This document shows, in pieces, positions 34,993-44,573 of a DNA stretch of 64,000 bases. Origin of the DNA: Pelosinus fermentans JBW45 (lineage in GTDB: Bacteria; Bacillota; Negativicutes; DSM-13327). Within the stretch, counting starts at the first letter, position 1, and every line of letters starts with the position of its first letter. The stretch spans positions 3,378,501-3,442,500 of the forward strand of contig NZ_CP010978.1 in assembly GCF_000271665.2 (NCBI RefSeq), in the 5' to 3' direction. The translations under genes and the position numbers were made by a program. Under the pieces are notes generated by a model. The model did not search any database, had not been told where the DNA came from, and was given only the letters and a program-made list of their open reading frames with translations.

Positions 34993-35687
34993 GATACCCC
35001 CTCCATTACTAGATCTTTTACATACTTTTCTTGCGTTATAAAGGGAACATGCCCTGTGCCATGCAGCAATCTTAGCTCGCCCTGCGGTAAATGCTGCAAC
35101 AAGTATTGAGCAGCACTTGGGGGGCAAATCTTATCTTCCATACCATGGATAATGAGACAGGGAAGATTAACTTTCGCCAGTTCCTGCCGTAAATCTTGTT
35201 CCATTAAATAAGTAAGCCCTGCTTGCAAACTACTAACATTAATGTTAGAAAAATGAGGCGCTATGTAAGTAATAAATTTTTGGTGCCATTCTTTTTCCAT
35301 TGGGGAAAACATTAAATGATAAAATTCCATTTGCGTCTCCCACGAATTACGAGCAAGCTTACGGCTTAAGTTTTTTACTACACTTCCAGGTAATCCCCCC
35401 TCATAACTCTGGCACAAAGTAAATCGCGGTGTAGTTGACAGAAGAATCAGCCGCGCAATTTTCGCGGTATACTCAGCTGCTAATTGCAACGCTAACATTC
35501 CTCCTAAAGACCATCCCACCAGTGTAATTTTTTCCTCTTCCTGCTTGCATATCTCCAAAAAAGTTTTTGTCAAGTGTTGATAATCAGGGTAGTTTGCACA
35601 ATCATAGATATGCTTTTTCTCCCCTGTAAAGCTTTGCGGCCAAATGGCTTTATTAGTTGCCCAACCATGAATGAAAAGAACTGACAT
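34989..35687 (-). CDS. bioH: Pimeloyl-ACP methyl ester esterase, BioH-type alpha/beta hydrolase
   Basis: A 232-residue alpha/beta hydrolase: oxyanion HGWATN, nucleophile VGWSLGG (S60), acid strand IIHGMEDKI and H213 in GTGHVPF. Its overlap with bioC and the BirA operator upstream argue for the BioH role, removal of the methyl group from pimeloyl-ACP methyl ester. Sequence alone would leave the exact esterase type open. AAGGAGTG precedes the ATG. The rest of the biotin pathway is not in the window. Confidence 0.85.
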   Translation of the reverse strand: MSVLFIHGWATNKAIWPQSFTGEKKHIYDCANYPDYQHLTKTFLEICKQEEEKITLVGWSLGGMLALQLAAEYTAKIARLILLSTTPRFTLCQSYEGGLPGSVVKNLSRKLARNSWETQMEFYHLMFSPMEKEWHQKFITYIAPHFSNINVSSLQAGLTYLMEQDLRQELAKVNLPCLIIHGMEDKICPPSAAQYLLQHLPQGELRLLHGTGHVPFITQEKYVKDLVMEGVS

Positions 35688-35709
35688 CTAGACACTCCTT
35701 CATGCAGTA

Positions 35710-35741
35710 TTGTTAACCTTTAAATGCGATTAGGTTAACAA
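35710..35741. promoter_or_regulatory. BirA (biotin repressor) operator
   Basis: TTGTTAACC-N14-GGTTAACAA, the known BirA box of Firmicutes. The symmetric arms extend to 35706-35745. It lies just downstream of the -10 box, so biotin-loaded BirA would block bioH-bioC. Confidence 0.9.
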
Positions 35742-35745
35742 TACT

Positions 35746-35774
35746 ATTATAGTAATAATTGGAAAAATAATCAA
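35746..35774 (-). promoter_or_regulatory. Promoter of bioH-bioC
   Basis: On the minus strand TTGATT, 17 nt, TATAAT, directly ahead of the BirA box. Confidence 0.7.
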
Positions 35775-35935
35775 GCTATTAATTTCACACCTGATAATTC
35801 ATTTTATTCCATAAAAAAACCCTCTCCCGTTCTGGAAAAACGGGTATGCGCCACTCTATTCCACAAAAGAAGAATCCATCCCAGCTACGGAAGTGCTACT
35901 TTATCAGGTTAGACCTCGGAGGCAATTTGCATTAT

Positions 35936-36769
35936 TTATGCTTCTATTTTTCTAGCAATTATGCTATGCACCGCATGCTGGTGGGATATACCTGCCGAGT
36001 TGCAGTCTATAATTTGCTCATCACACCGAAGTATCTCCCAGTCATGATAATACCTAGCCAAATCACCAGATAGATAGAAAAACTCGTCTTTTTGCCAGTC
36101 AGGTGCAATTTTGATAAACGGCTTTTCAACAAAGATCAAATGTGCGTTAAGTCCACCAACGCATGTATGACGCTTATATTTTTCAAAATGATTTTTCCGT
36201 TGATCCAGCGGCAAAAATTGAAGTGACCCATGAGAATAAATTACGTCATAAGAAGCCTTGAGTTCATATCCGATCATATCACTATGAAGAACATTAACAT
36301 CATAGCCTGACGACTGACTATACTGCCTGATTTTTTCGATGCCAGGAGTTGAATTTTCTAACGCATCTACCTGGAAGCCACATTTGGCAAAATAGATGGC
36401 ATCTCGCCCTTCCCCGCTACCAATATCTAATAAACGCTTGTTGGCCTTATCATCTTGCATGATCTCTACAATTCGCTCAGCAAGTAAAGAATGTTGTAGT
36501 CCCCAATAATATTCTTCTTTTTTATATTCCCCATCATAGGGGCTTGTTTTTTCCATTATGCTACCTCCTGTCAGCAAACGATCAATTGATATCCCGAGCG
36601 TCTTCGCTAAGAGCGGCAGCAATGAGGTATCTGGCAAAGCATTACCTTTTTCCCATTTAGAAACCGCTTGCGGGGTAACATTCAAAATGAAGCTGATTTG
36701 TTCTTGAGTATATCCTCTTTCCTTTCGCAACAAGGCAATCCGTCGCCCAATCTGGTTATCGTTAAGCAT
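35936..36769 (-). CDS. XRE helix-turn-helix fused to a SAM methyltransferase
   Basis: A 277-residue two-domain protein. Residues 1-65 are a Cro/CI helix-turn-helix (IALLRKERGYTQEQISFILN, TPQAVSKWEKG), followed by a TehB-like class I methyltransferase (LLDIGSGEGRDAIYFAK, DVIYSHGSLQFL). Such fusions occur in Firmicutes; the methylated substrate is unknown, and a role in sensing or resistance to an electrophile or metalloid is only a guess. A small dyad (ATCAGCACTGAT, about 36794-36805) upstream could be its own operator. Confidence 0.85.
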   Translation of the reverse strand: MLNDNQIGRRIALLRKERGYTQEQISFILNVTPQAVSKWEKGNALPDTSLLPLLAKTLGISIDRLLTGGSIMEKTSPYDGEYKKEEYYWGLQHSLLAERIVEIMQDDKANKRLLDIGSGEGRDAIYFAKCGFQVDALENSTPGIEKIRQYSQSSGYDVNVLHSDMIGYELKASYDVIYSHGSLQFLPLDQRKNHFEKYKRHTCVGGLNAHLIFVEKPFIKIAPDWQKDEFFYLSGDLARYYHDWEILRCDEQIIDCNSAGISHQHAVHSIIARKIEA

Positions 36770-36943
36770 AATTTCTCTTCCTTTTCAATAATATCAGCAC
36801 TGATAATATCATTGTATCTTCGCCTGCCGTTAAAGTCCACCAAACAGTAGTTGCAGACATATCCAGAGAATTCAACTAGGAGTTGAATTCTCACCATCCG
36901 GCCTAGTAAGCCGCAAAAGCAAAACCTCAACTCCCTAATTGTG

Positions 36944-37016
36944 ATATGCTCCTCTTGTGGTCTCTTGTGGTAGACAGTTAAAATAAAAAAACTGTCTCTG
37001 GCAAGGAGGAGCATAT
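36944..37016. repeat. Nested palindromic element
   Basis: Outer arms ATATGCTCCTC (36944-36954) and GAGGAGCATAT (37006-37016) are perfect; inner arms AGACAGTT (36972-36979) and AACTGTCT (36990-36997) as well. It is a 73-bp foldback in an otherwise gene-free 375-bp interval, which may be a MITE-like remnant or terminator. A shorter dyad, GAATTCAACTAGGAGTTGAA, lies at about 36868. Confidence 0.55.
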
Positions 37017-37144
37017 TTTTATGGTTGAAAGATTCATATTAAATTTTTTTATTCATTTTGTGACTTTTAAAATTCTGCGCCTTCTTTAAATGCCTGACCT
37101 ACTATTGTCCCAAATTAAAGTAAGTTAACCCCATCATAATACAA

Positions 37145-37564
37145 CTAGTCCTCCACATACGAATCGGTAATTTTTTTGCATAACTGTATAAAACAATCCA
37201 GCTCTTTTTCTGTCAACGTATTCTCAATTAAATTCATGATTTTATTTCTAAACTTCTCTGATCTTACAAGAAAATCTTTACCATCGGGAGTAATGAGGAT
37301 GTCATAAGCTCTCCGGTCAGTCTCCTGCTGTTTTTGAATGATGTAGTTTTTCTCTAAAAGCCTTTTTATTAATTTAGACATTCCAGCTTGAGAAATCCCA
37401 CGAATCTCTGCTAACTTCTTAGTGGTTTTAGAGCCTTTCTTATCTAAAATGTCCAATACATTATACTGTGCTGTCGTCACTCCCTGAATATTAAAGCGAT
37501 TAATATTACTGATAATCATACATTGAAAAGGGATATAGTAATCTTCTAATTCCTTTTTTGCCAA
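37145..37564 (-). CDS. MarR-family transcriptional regulator
   Basis: A 139-residue MarR protein (TTKKLAEIRGISQAGMSKLIKRL, wing QQETDRRAYDILITPDG). The start is TTG with AAGGAG ahead. It begins 10 nt after the UvrA-like stop on the same strand, so it is co-transcribed with that ABC protein and is its likely regulator. The pair looks like a drug-responsive unit. Confidence 0.88.
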   Translation of the reverse strand: MAKKELEDYYIPFQCMIISNINRFNIQGVTTAQYNVLDILDKKGSKTTKKLAEIRGISQAGMSKLIKRLLEKNYIIQKQQETDRRAYDILITPDGKDFLVRSEKFRNKIMNLIENTLTEKELDCFIQLCKKITDSYVED

Positions 37565-37574
37565 AATAGTCTCC

Positions 37575-39842
37575 TTACTTAATATATTTTTTTAAATATT
37601 GTCCTGTAATGGAGTAATTACAATTTAATAAATCCTTTGGTGATCCTTCAAAAATTACATTACCACCATTTTGTCCTGCAAAAGGTCCTAAATCAATAAC
37701 CCAATCCGCTTGACTAATAACATTTAAATTATGTTCTATCACAATTACTGTACTGCCTTTTTCAACAAGGTGATCTAAAATCTTAAGAAGCTTTGATATG
37801 TCTGACATATGAAGTCCAGTTGTCGGCTCGTCCAGCACATAGATATTCCCTTTGCTTTCCAGTTCAACAGCAAGCTTCACTCTTTGTAATTCTCCGCCAG
37901 ATAAAGTATTTAATGGTTGTCCGAGTTTAATATAATTTATTCCTACATCTGCCAGCCTTTTTAAGGTTGCTGCTATTTCTTTTTCATAGAAAAAGTCTAA
38001 GGCTTCTTCAACTGTCATGTTTAAAACATCGCTTATGCTTTTGCCACGTAATTTGTAACTTAATACTTCATCTATAAATCTATTGCCTTGGCAAACCTCA
38101 CATACATTTACCACCGTATCCATGAATGCCAAATCGGTATATATTACTCCCAACCCCTTACAGCTTGGGCAGGCTCCTTGTGAATTGAAGCTGAATAAAG
38201 CAGGCTTTACACCATTTTCTTTTGAAAATAGTTCTCTTATTATATCAAATATTTCTGTAAAAGTAGCGATATTAGAACGCTTTGAGGTTTTGATTGGCTT
38301 CTGATCGATAAAAATTGTATCAGGGTAAAATTGGGGTAACACCTGATTGATTAATGTGCTTTTTCCTGAGCCTGCAACCCCAGTTACTACCGTCATAACA
38401 CCTTTAGGAATATTCACATCAATATTTTTAAGGTTATGCAAATACGCATTTTTTAGTGATAACCATTCAACTGCGTTTCTTATTTTCTTTTTCAAATTTG
38501 TTTGATTGCATAAATATTCTCCTGTAAGTGTGTCTAATTGCGCCAAGCCGCTTAAAGCGCCTTGATATATAATTTTGCCACCATTTGTACCAGCTCTAGG
38601 CCCCATATCAATAATATAGTCTGCAATTTTAATAATGTCCGGGTCATGCTCGACTATCAATACGGTATTCCCTTTATCACATAAGAGTTTTAATAGAGCA
38701 TTAATTTTATTTACATCGTGAGGATGTAACCCAATGCTTGGTTCATCAAAAATATAAGTAATATCTGTTAAACTGCTTCCTAACTGTCGAACCATTTTTA
38801 TTCGTTGTGATTCGCCGCCCGAAAGAGTTGAGGTTTCGCGATTTAAACTCAAATAGCCTAAGCCAATCGAAACTAGATGTTCTAGCCGATTAGCTATAGC
38901 CGTGACCATGGTTACTGCTTTTGGGATATTAATTGTACGAATGAAATCTACCAAATCAGTAATTTGCATTTCAACGCAATCCGCTATATTTTTATTGTTT
39001 ATTTTGCACTGAAAAACGGTTTGATTTAATCGAGCACCACCGCAAATAGGACATTTTTCTTTACCAACAATCCTAGCTATTTCTTTTTTATATTTGGTCG
39101 ATTGTCCTTCCTCTTTTTTCAGAAAGCTTCTTGTAATTCTCGGTATAAGGCCTTCATAAAGTGAAGTCTTCGGCCATTCTGGATCAAAGGTAGTTACTTT
39201 AATATCTGATTTGTATAAAAGCAAGTCTAATTCTTCCTCAGTAAAGTCTTGTATTTTCTTATCATTATCAAAAAATCCTGAATGGATATATCTTTTTAAT
39301 CTCCATCCTCCCGGCTCAAAGGTAGGAAATAAAATGGCTCCCTCATTGAGAGACTTATTTCCATCCAGCAACCGTTCAATACTTATCGTATCAATTTTAC
39401 CTAATCCTTCACATTTCGGGCACATTCCTGAAATGTTATTAAATGAGAAAACATCAGAAAAACCAACAAAGGGTTTCCCTATACGCGAAAACAATAATCT
39501 TAGCAACGAATATATATCTGTAATCGTTCCAACGGTTGACCTTACATTTCCTCCAATTCGTTTTTGATCGATGATAATTGCAACAGATAAGTTTTCAATA
39601 GCGTCCACATTGGGCTGCCCATAGTGCGGCAAGCGATGGCGAATAAAACTTGAATACGTTTCATTTAGCTGTCGTTGTGATTCTGCTGCTATTGTATCGA
39701 ATACTAGCGATGATTTTCCAGAGCCTGAAACACCGGTAAAGACAGTTATTTTTTTCTTTGGGATTTTCACATCAATATTTTTAAGATTTTTTTCTCTAGC
39801 TCCAATTACATGTATATATTCTTGATCATTTTTCTTATCCAT
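37575..39842 (-). CDS. UvrA2-like ABC ATPase (drug-resistance type)
   Basis: A 755-residue protein with two ABC modules: Walker A GVSGSGKSS and GVAGSGKST, signatures LSGGESQRIKMV and LSGGELQRVKLA, and zinc ligands in CPKCEGLG, CPICGG and CPSCKG. It is about 190 residues shorter than UvrA and seems to lack the UvrB-binding region, as in UvrA2/DrrC, which bind DNA carrying intercalated drug. GAAAGGTG supports the start at 39842 over an in-frame ATG at 39914. A MarR gene follows at 10 nt, fitting a drug-inducible role. Confidence 0.88.
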   Translation of the reverse strand: MDKKNDQEYIHVIGAREKNLKNIDVKIPKKKITVFTGVSGSGKSSLVFDTIAAESQRQLNETYSSFIRHRLPHYGQPNVDAIENLSVAIIIDQKRIGGNVRSTVGTITDIYSLLRLLFSRIGKPFVGFSDVFSFNNISGMCPKCEGLGKIDTISIERLLDGNKSLNEGAILFPTFEPGGWRLKRYIHSGFFDNDKKIQDFTEEELDLLLYKSDIKVTTFDPEWPKTSLYEGLIPRITRSFLKKEEGQSTKYKKEIARIVGKEKCPICGGARLNQTVFQCKINNKNIADCVEMQITDLVDFIRTINIPKAVTMVTAIANRLEHLVSIGLGYLSLNRETSTLSGGESQRIKMVRQLGSSLTDITYIFDEPSIGLHPHDVNKINALLKLLCDKGNTVLIVEHDPDIIKIADYIIDMGPRAGTNGGKIIYQGALSGLAQLDTLTGEYLCNQTNLKKKIRNAVEWLSLKNAYLHNLKNIDVNIPKGVMTVVTGVAGSGKSTLINQVLPQFYPDTIFIDQKPIKTSKRSNIATFTEIFDIIRELFSKENGVKPALFSFNSQGACPSCKGLGVIYTDLAFMDTVVNVCEVCQGNRFIDEVLSYKLRGKSISDVLNMTVEEALDFFYEKEIAATLKRLADVGINYIKLGQPLNTLSGGELQRVKLAVELESKGNIYVLDEPTTGLHMSDISKLLKILDHLVEKGSTVIVIEHNLNVISQADWVIDLGPFAGQNGGNVIFEGSPKDLLNCNYSITGQYLKKYIK

Positions 39843-40074
39843 AAAATCACCTTTCAAAGCTGCTATCTTAAAACAGATTACATTACCGCGTAAATGCATA
39901 ACCAGGTTAAGCATATTTTACTACTTTTCTTTTTTGATTGCAAATTTATACACTTGCAATTTACAGTAATTACAATAAATTTAAATGGCAACTATACTTG
40001 TTATCCACTTATAAAACTGAGTATCCATGTATCATGACGTGGGGCATTTCCAAAAAAAGTCTTTAAAAATAGTA

Positions 40075-40114
40075 GCAGCCTACTACCCCATTAAGGTAGT
40101 AGGCTGCATTTTTT
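40075..40114 (-). terminator. Rho-independent terminator
   Basis: GCAGCCTACTACC and its complement (40095-40107) with a T run after it on the plus strand. It lies between the uvrA-like and chrA genes. The rest of 39843-40177 is gene-free and holds two ATGACGTGG motifs (about 40034 and 40142). Confidence 0.75.
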
Positions 40115-40177
40115 TATCTCGTTCGCGAATTGCTATGTTTTAATGACGTGGCGTTTTAACCCGAGGAAGCTATGAGT

Positions 40178-41353
40178 CTATAAGGCTAGCAGGCACGCTA
40201 CAATTACCACACACCAGGGCGGCACACGCCAGAATTGAAGCAGTCCAAAACATATAATTGCAATTGTAAAGTCTGCTGTGCTACGGATTGCTGATGTCCA
40301 TACCGGGTCATATAGGGCTGCAAACAATATACCAACTACTGCCGCATTGATTGCCCACAATGCAGATTGTAGACAAGACTTTGTTCTTAGGGTATCCCAA
40401 AAAGGTATTACACCAATAACGAGCAGGAAAGAAGGCAAAAATATCGCAATGGTTGTGATTATAGCACCAGGCCACCCGCCCATGACTGCCCCAAGATATG
40501 AAGCGAAAGTGAATAACGGACCAGGCACCGCTTGCGTTAACCCATAACCTGTTAAAAATTGGCTCCGTTCTACCCATCCAATAGGAACAACCTCTTTTTC
40601 AAGCATTGGCAAAACAACATGCCCCCCACCGAATACCAGGGAGCCAATCCTATAGAAGCTATCGAATGCACCCACCCATTCGTTAGTCGTTATTTGACGC
40701 AGTAACGGTAACCCAATAAGCAGCCCTATAAATAAGAAAAGCGCAATAGCACCGGTACGTTTCCTAAGGGGAAAGACCATATTGGGGTGTTGACTAGTTA
40801 CTCTATGTTTCCCGAAAACCGTACCTGCCAAACCCGCTACCATGATGGTCAATATTTGCATATATGCGTTAGGCCATAGCAAAGTAATCACTGCTCCCAA
40901 GAGAGCAATAGTAGCCCGCTCTTTATCAGGGGTTAATTTAGTACTCATACTCCATACAGCTTGGGCAACAACTGCGACCGCAACAATTTTTAGACCATGT
41001 ATCCAGACCAATCTAGCTGGGTCGATCTCTCGTAAACCATAGAACGCAAACACCAGGATGAGGACGGACGGTACGGTAAAACCGAGCCAAGCTAAAAATC
41101 CGCCTAATATACCGCCCTGGTAAGTTCCAATAGCTATACCTACCTGGCTACTGGCAGGACCAGGCAAGAACTGGCATAAAGCGACTAAATCACTATATAT
41201 TTCTTCCGTAATCCATTTTCTGTTCTTGACGTACTCAGTATGGAAATATCCAAGGTGTGCGATTGGTCCCCCGAAAGAGGTAAGACCCAAATAAAGTGAA
41301 ACTAAGAAGATCTCTTGTAGCTGCCAGATATAGTTTTGTTTATTCTTTGGCAT
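40178..41353 (-). CDS. chrA: ChrA-type chromate/anion transporter
   Basis: A 391-residue two-domain CHR transporter with about 11 membrane segments. The duplicated signature is visible: FGGPIAHLGYFHTEYV...LPGPASSQVGIAIGTYQGG in the first half and FGGGHVVLPMLEKEVV...GLTQAVPGPLFTFASYLG in the second. ChrA proteins export chromate or move related oxyanions. GAGG seven bases ahead supports the ATG at 41353. It follows an EamA gene by 31 nt, so the two may be co-transcribed. Confidence 0.9.
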   Translation of the reverse strand: MPKNKQNYIWQLQEIFLVSLYLGLTSFGGPIAHLGYFHTEYVKNRKWITEEIYSDLVALCQFLPGPASSQVGIAIGTYQGGILGGFLAWLGFTVPSVLILVFAFYGLREIDPARLVWIHGLKIVAVAVVAQAVWSMSTKLTPDKERATIALLGAVITLLWPNAYMQILTIMVAGLAGTVFGKHRVTSQHPNMVFPLRKRTGAIALFLFIGLLIGLPLLRQITTNEWVGAFDSFYRIGSLVFGGGHVVLPMLEKEVVPIGWVERSQFLTGYGLTQAVPGPLFTFASYLGAVMGGWPGAIITTIAIFLPSFLLVIGVIPFWDTLRTKSCLQSALWAINAAVVGILFAALYDPVWTSAIRSTADFTIAIICFGLLQFWRVPPWCVVIVACLLAL

Positions 41354-41384
41354 AATGTACCTCATATTTTTCTTTAAGACATGT

Positions 41385-41807
41385 CTAATACTTTAAAAGA
41401 ACTATTCCTGAGGTGATTAGAAAAGCCGCAACAATTTTATAAAATGTCACCTTTTCTCCCAAAAACACGATACCTAAAAGCAGGGCAACTAGCGGAAACG
41501 CTGCAACAATCGGTGATACACGACCAACTTCACCGAATTTTAGTGCATAATAATAAGCCAGTTGCCCTAATAAAGCGGCGCAAATGCCTTCAAGCACAAT
41601 GTATGTAGTATCTTTTGCTGTTACTTCGGCAATATTACCCCACTGCCCAGACACAGTCATCGTTATAAGAAGAATGACGCTAATAACCAGACTACGAATA
41701 GTGAGTGCGACTATCGGTTGCATTTCACCTAGCCCCAATTTCCCAAAGATCGGAGCAATACCCCAAAATACCATCGCTAGACCAGCCATTAGATAGGCAT
41801 TGAACAT
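41385..41807 (-). CDS. EamA/DMT-family half-size transporter
   Basis: A 140-residue protein with four or five membrane segments and one EamA repeat (LAMVFWGIAPIFGKLGLGEM, LEGICAALLGQLAYYYALKFGEVGRVSP). It is half the usual DMT length, like paired small multidrug or cation exporters, and probably works as a homodimer. GGGAG precedes the ATG. Substrate unknown; it heads the chrA unit. Confidence 0.85.
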   Translation of the reverse strand: MFNAYLMAGLAMVFWGIAPIFGKLGLGEMQPIVALTIRSLVISVILLITMTVSGQWGNIAEVTAKDTTYIVLEGICAALLGQLAYYYALKFGEVGRVSPIVAAFPLVALLLGIVFLGEKVTFYKIVAAFLITSGIVLLKY

Positions 41808-41915
41808 TTTATCTCAACTCCCTGTCTCATTTATATTCAAACACTCGATGACTCTAAAAACCATTAGCTCTCGGACCAGGATTCTCAGCATCGTATTTTT
41901 CACCGTTAATGAAAT

Positions 41916-42296
41916 TCACCAGTCTTCCTGATCTCCCATCCTCTTTCTCCGGGGAAGTGATTTATATACCAGCTCATAAGAATGATCAATTAAGCCTCTT
42001 ATTTCTCTTTCTGGAATACTACCGTCGAGCAGTAACGTATTCCAGTGCCGTTTATTCAAATGGTATCCGGGTGTTATGCTTGGGCATTGTTGTCTTAATA
42101 GCTCAGAATAGTCCGGATCACATTTCAACGAAAGAATATCCTGACCGTGCCTACGTGATAGTAGTGCAAATATCTTGGATGCTACTTTAATAACAATCAC
42201 ATCGGCGCCGAAAGGATAATCCTCAATTGATCCGGGTTTAGTTAGACAGTATAAATATAGGTCTCTTGAATTCAAATTAAGTCTCTCTTCTTCCAT
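41916..42296 (-). CDS. MmcQ/YjbR-family protein
   Basis: A 126-residue protein of the MmcQ/YjbR family: LTKPGSIEDYPFGADVIVIK near the N-terminus, KCDPDYSELLRQQCPSITPG, and the NKRHWNTLLLDGSIP segment. These small proteins have a CyaY-like fold and are often described as DNA-binding, without an assigned role. It stands alone. Confidence 0.88.
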   Translation of the reverse strand: MEEERLNLNSRDLYLYCLTKPGSIEDYPFGADVIVIKVASKIFALLSRRHGQDILSLKCDPDYSELLRQQCPSITPGYHLNKRHWNTLLLDGSIPEREIRGLIDHSYELVYKSLPRRKRMGDQEDW

Positions 42297-42334
42297 ACAT
42301 TCCTCACATCCAAAAAATTTCGTACATGATATTA

Positions 42335-42460
42335 TTACTTTACAATAATAATATCATACTCCATACGCTTTGCAGTCATTCTCGCAACATTTTCACCCAA
42401 TAGCCGCTTAATGATGTGAAATGACATATTTATTCCAGCAGAAATTCCGCCAGAAGTAAA
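42335..42460 (-). pseudogene. C-terminal remnant of a DJ-1/PfpI-family protein
   Basis: On the minus strand the DNA reads FTSGGISAGINMSFHIIKRL and LGENVARMTAKRMEYDI, the C-terminal part of DJ-1/PfpI (GATase1-like) proteins. Everything before it, including the nucleophile elbow, is absent; a terminator hairpin (42465-42497) abuts the break. Confidence 0.7.
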
Positions 42461-42464
42461 ATAC

Positions 42465-42500
42465 AAACTCCTGCAAAGCTGAACTTTGCAGGAGTTTTCA
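42465..42500 (-). terminator. Terminator of the OPT transporter gene
   Basis: AAACTCCTGCAAAG and CTTTGCAGGAGTTT with a 5-nt loop, 31 nt after the OPT stop; T run on the plus side, A/T-rich on the other. Confidence 0.8.
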
Positions 42501-42530
42501 CTATTATAGATGATACAGCTCCCTGATTCA

Positions 42531-44573
42531 TTAATTAGTTTCAAATTTTACACTAACAATGCGATAAATAAATATAGCAATCATCGCAATAAATATGAGT
42601 AAGCCGAGCCAATCGGCTGTGGGGCCAAAATCCTTACCTACGATTGCCAGCGGCGAATCACTGCCACCGCCTGTTACTGAAAGTACAATAATAATGGCAA
42701 TGATGACTCCCATTATACTTTCGCCAACTATCAGCCCAGACGCAAACAATACACCATGGCGGTTGCACTTCTCCACATCTTCTTCTATGTTTTTCGGACT
42801 CCGCTCAATCGCCCGATTACGTAGATAACGATTCACAAAATAACCCATGACAGCACCTATGATAAGGGGCACTTCCAAAGTAGGCGGCAAATAAATACCC
42901 ATTCCTACAGCTAACGGCGGCAGACAGTATTTTGCCGAGTTCTTTTTCAATAGTACATCTACAATAATGATTGAAATCCCAACTCCCACGCCGAAAAGAA
43001 TATAATTCCAATCCAAATTATGACTGAAAATCCCTTGGGCGATCGTAGTCATCAAAGTCGCCTGCGGTGCAGATAGGACTTGGCTTTCGTCCATTCCAGT
43101 GCGTGGCATAGCCCCGACAAAACCATACGCCTCATATAATAAATTCAATACCGGTGCAATGGCAAATGCTCCGACGACGCAGCCCACCAACAGAGCTACT
43201 TGCTGTTTCCATGGCGTAGCGCCAACAAGATAACCAGTTTTTAAATCTTGCAAATTATCGTTCGAAATAGCAGCAATACTGACAATCACGCTCGTCATGA
43301 ATATAGCTAAAGCAATGGCGAATTTACTTCCTATTTCTGTGTCAAAAAGATTGACTGCAGTACCTATTCCAAGTACCACAAGAGAAGATACAATAATTCC
43401 CAAGATGCCGATCCCCGAAATCGGGCTGGCTGATGTTCCAATTAGTCCGGCCATGTAACCACATGCAGCAGCTACAAAAAATCCCATGCAAATAGAGATA
43501 GCAACACCTGTAACAACAAAAATTCCTGTGGTACCTGCTGACAGGTTCGCATCTGCAATAAAGGAATAAAATGTTCCCAGCAACCCAATAACAATAATAC
43601 TCAAAACCATGGCTGTCGTTTTCGGAGACAAATCCGTATCCATGCGGTGCAAACTTTTTCCGGTTTCAGAACGACTCATAGCTTGTATCGAAATGCGCAT
43701 ACCATCTATGATTGGTTTTATAAGCGTAATCAGTGTCCATATTGCAGCAATCCCTATCGCACCAGCACCGATAAGGCGCACCTTTTGTGCCCATATAGCA
43801 GATGCAAACGCACTGGCACTCTGCCCAGCTGCCGGAGACATGACAGATGTAAGATAGGGCACAAATACGCCCCATGATAAAATAGTCCCTGCTAACATTG
43901 CCATACCACTGGCAATACCTATTAAATAGCCAGCTCCCAATAAAGCAGAAGAAAATCCGAGAGGCAGCTGCGAAGTAACCTTGCCGAAACTGAACCAATA
44001 GTGCACTCCCGACGAAATAGCGTGAAAACCCTCTGCACATAAACTGACAATCGCCGAGAAAATACCACCAAACATAATATCTTTTATACCATTATCTTTG
44101 GATCCCGCAGCATTACCACTGCCTACTTTCAAAATTTCTGCAGCTGCGAGCCCCTCAGGATAAGGCAAATCACTATTGACAATCATAGCACGGCGCAATG
44201 GGATTGTGAACAACACGCCAAGGCCGCCGCCGCAAGCACAAATCATCAAAGTTTGCCAGAAAGCAAATCCTTGCCAATACCCGAGCATCAGTAAGCCGGG
44301 AATAATAAATATAACTGCTGAAAGAGTGCCTGCTGCCGATGCCTGGGTCTGAACCATATTATTTTCCAAGATATTGGAATCTTTAAACATTTTCAAAATT
44401 GCCATAGAAATAACAGCTGCAGGAATAGACGACGAAAACGTGAGTCCTACTTTTAAGCCCAAATAAACATTGGATGCCGTAAAAATGACCGTAATTATCA
44501 TTCCCAGCAATATTCCCCGAAGCGTAAGCTCAGGAACATTTAGTTCATGACTCATAAAATCTACTTGTTTCAT
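42531..44573 (-). CDS. OPT-family oligopeptide transporter
   Basis: A 680-residue protein with about 16 hydrophobic segments, matching the prokaryotic OPT family (ELTLRGILLGMIITVIFTAS, NVYLGLKVGLTFSSSIPAAV, and DLKTGYLVGATPWKQQ). OPT proteins import peptides or metal chelates. GAGGAGT supports the start at 44573. Its stop is followed by a terminator. Substrate not predictable; length is typical. Confidence 0.9.
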   Translation of the reverse strand: MKQVDFMSHELNVPELTLRGILLGMIITVIFTASNVYLGLKVGLTFSSSIPAAVISMAILKMFKDSNILENNMVQTQASAAGTLSAVIFIIPGLLMLGYWQGFAFWQTLMICACGGGLGVLFTIPLRRAMIVNSDLPYPEGLAAAEILKVGSGNAAGSKDNGIKDIMFGGIFSAIVSLCAEGFHAISSGVHYWFSFGKVTSQLPLGFSSALLGAGYLIGIASGMAMLAGTILSWGVFVPYLTSVMSPAAGQSASAFASAIWAQKVRLIGAGAIGIAAIWTLITLIKPIIDGMRISIQAMSRSETGKSLHRMDTDLSPKTTAMVLSIIVIGLLGTFYSFIADANLSAGTTGIFVVTGVAISICMGFFVAAACGYMAGLIGTSASPISGIGILGIIVSSLVVLGIGTAVNLFDTEIGSKFAIALAIFMTSVIVSIAAISNDNLQDLKTGYLVGATPWKQQVALLVGCVVGAFAIAPVLNLLYEAYGFVGAMPRTGMDESQVLSAPQATLMTTIAQGIFSHNLDWNYILFGVGVGISIIIVDVLLKKNSAKYCLPPLAVGMGIYLPPTLEVPLIIGAVMGYFVNRYLRNRAIERSPKNIEEDVEKCNRHGVLFASGLIVGESIMGVIIAIIIVLSVTGGGSDSPLAIVGKDFGPTADWLGLLIFIAMIAIFIYRIVSVKFETN

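Noticed and set aside
42335-42544. 69-residue ORF as a complete small protein
   Set aside because: Only its C-terminal part matches DJ-1/PfpI; the rest is the reverse complement of a terminator hairpin and the OPT gene end.
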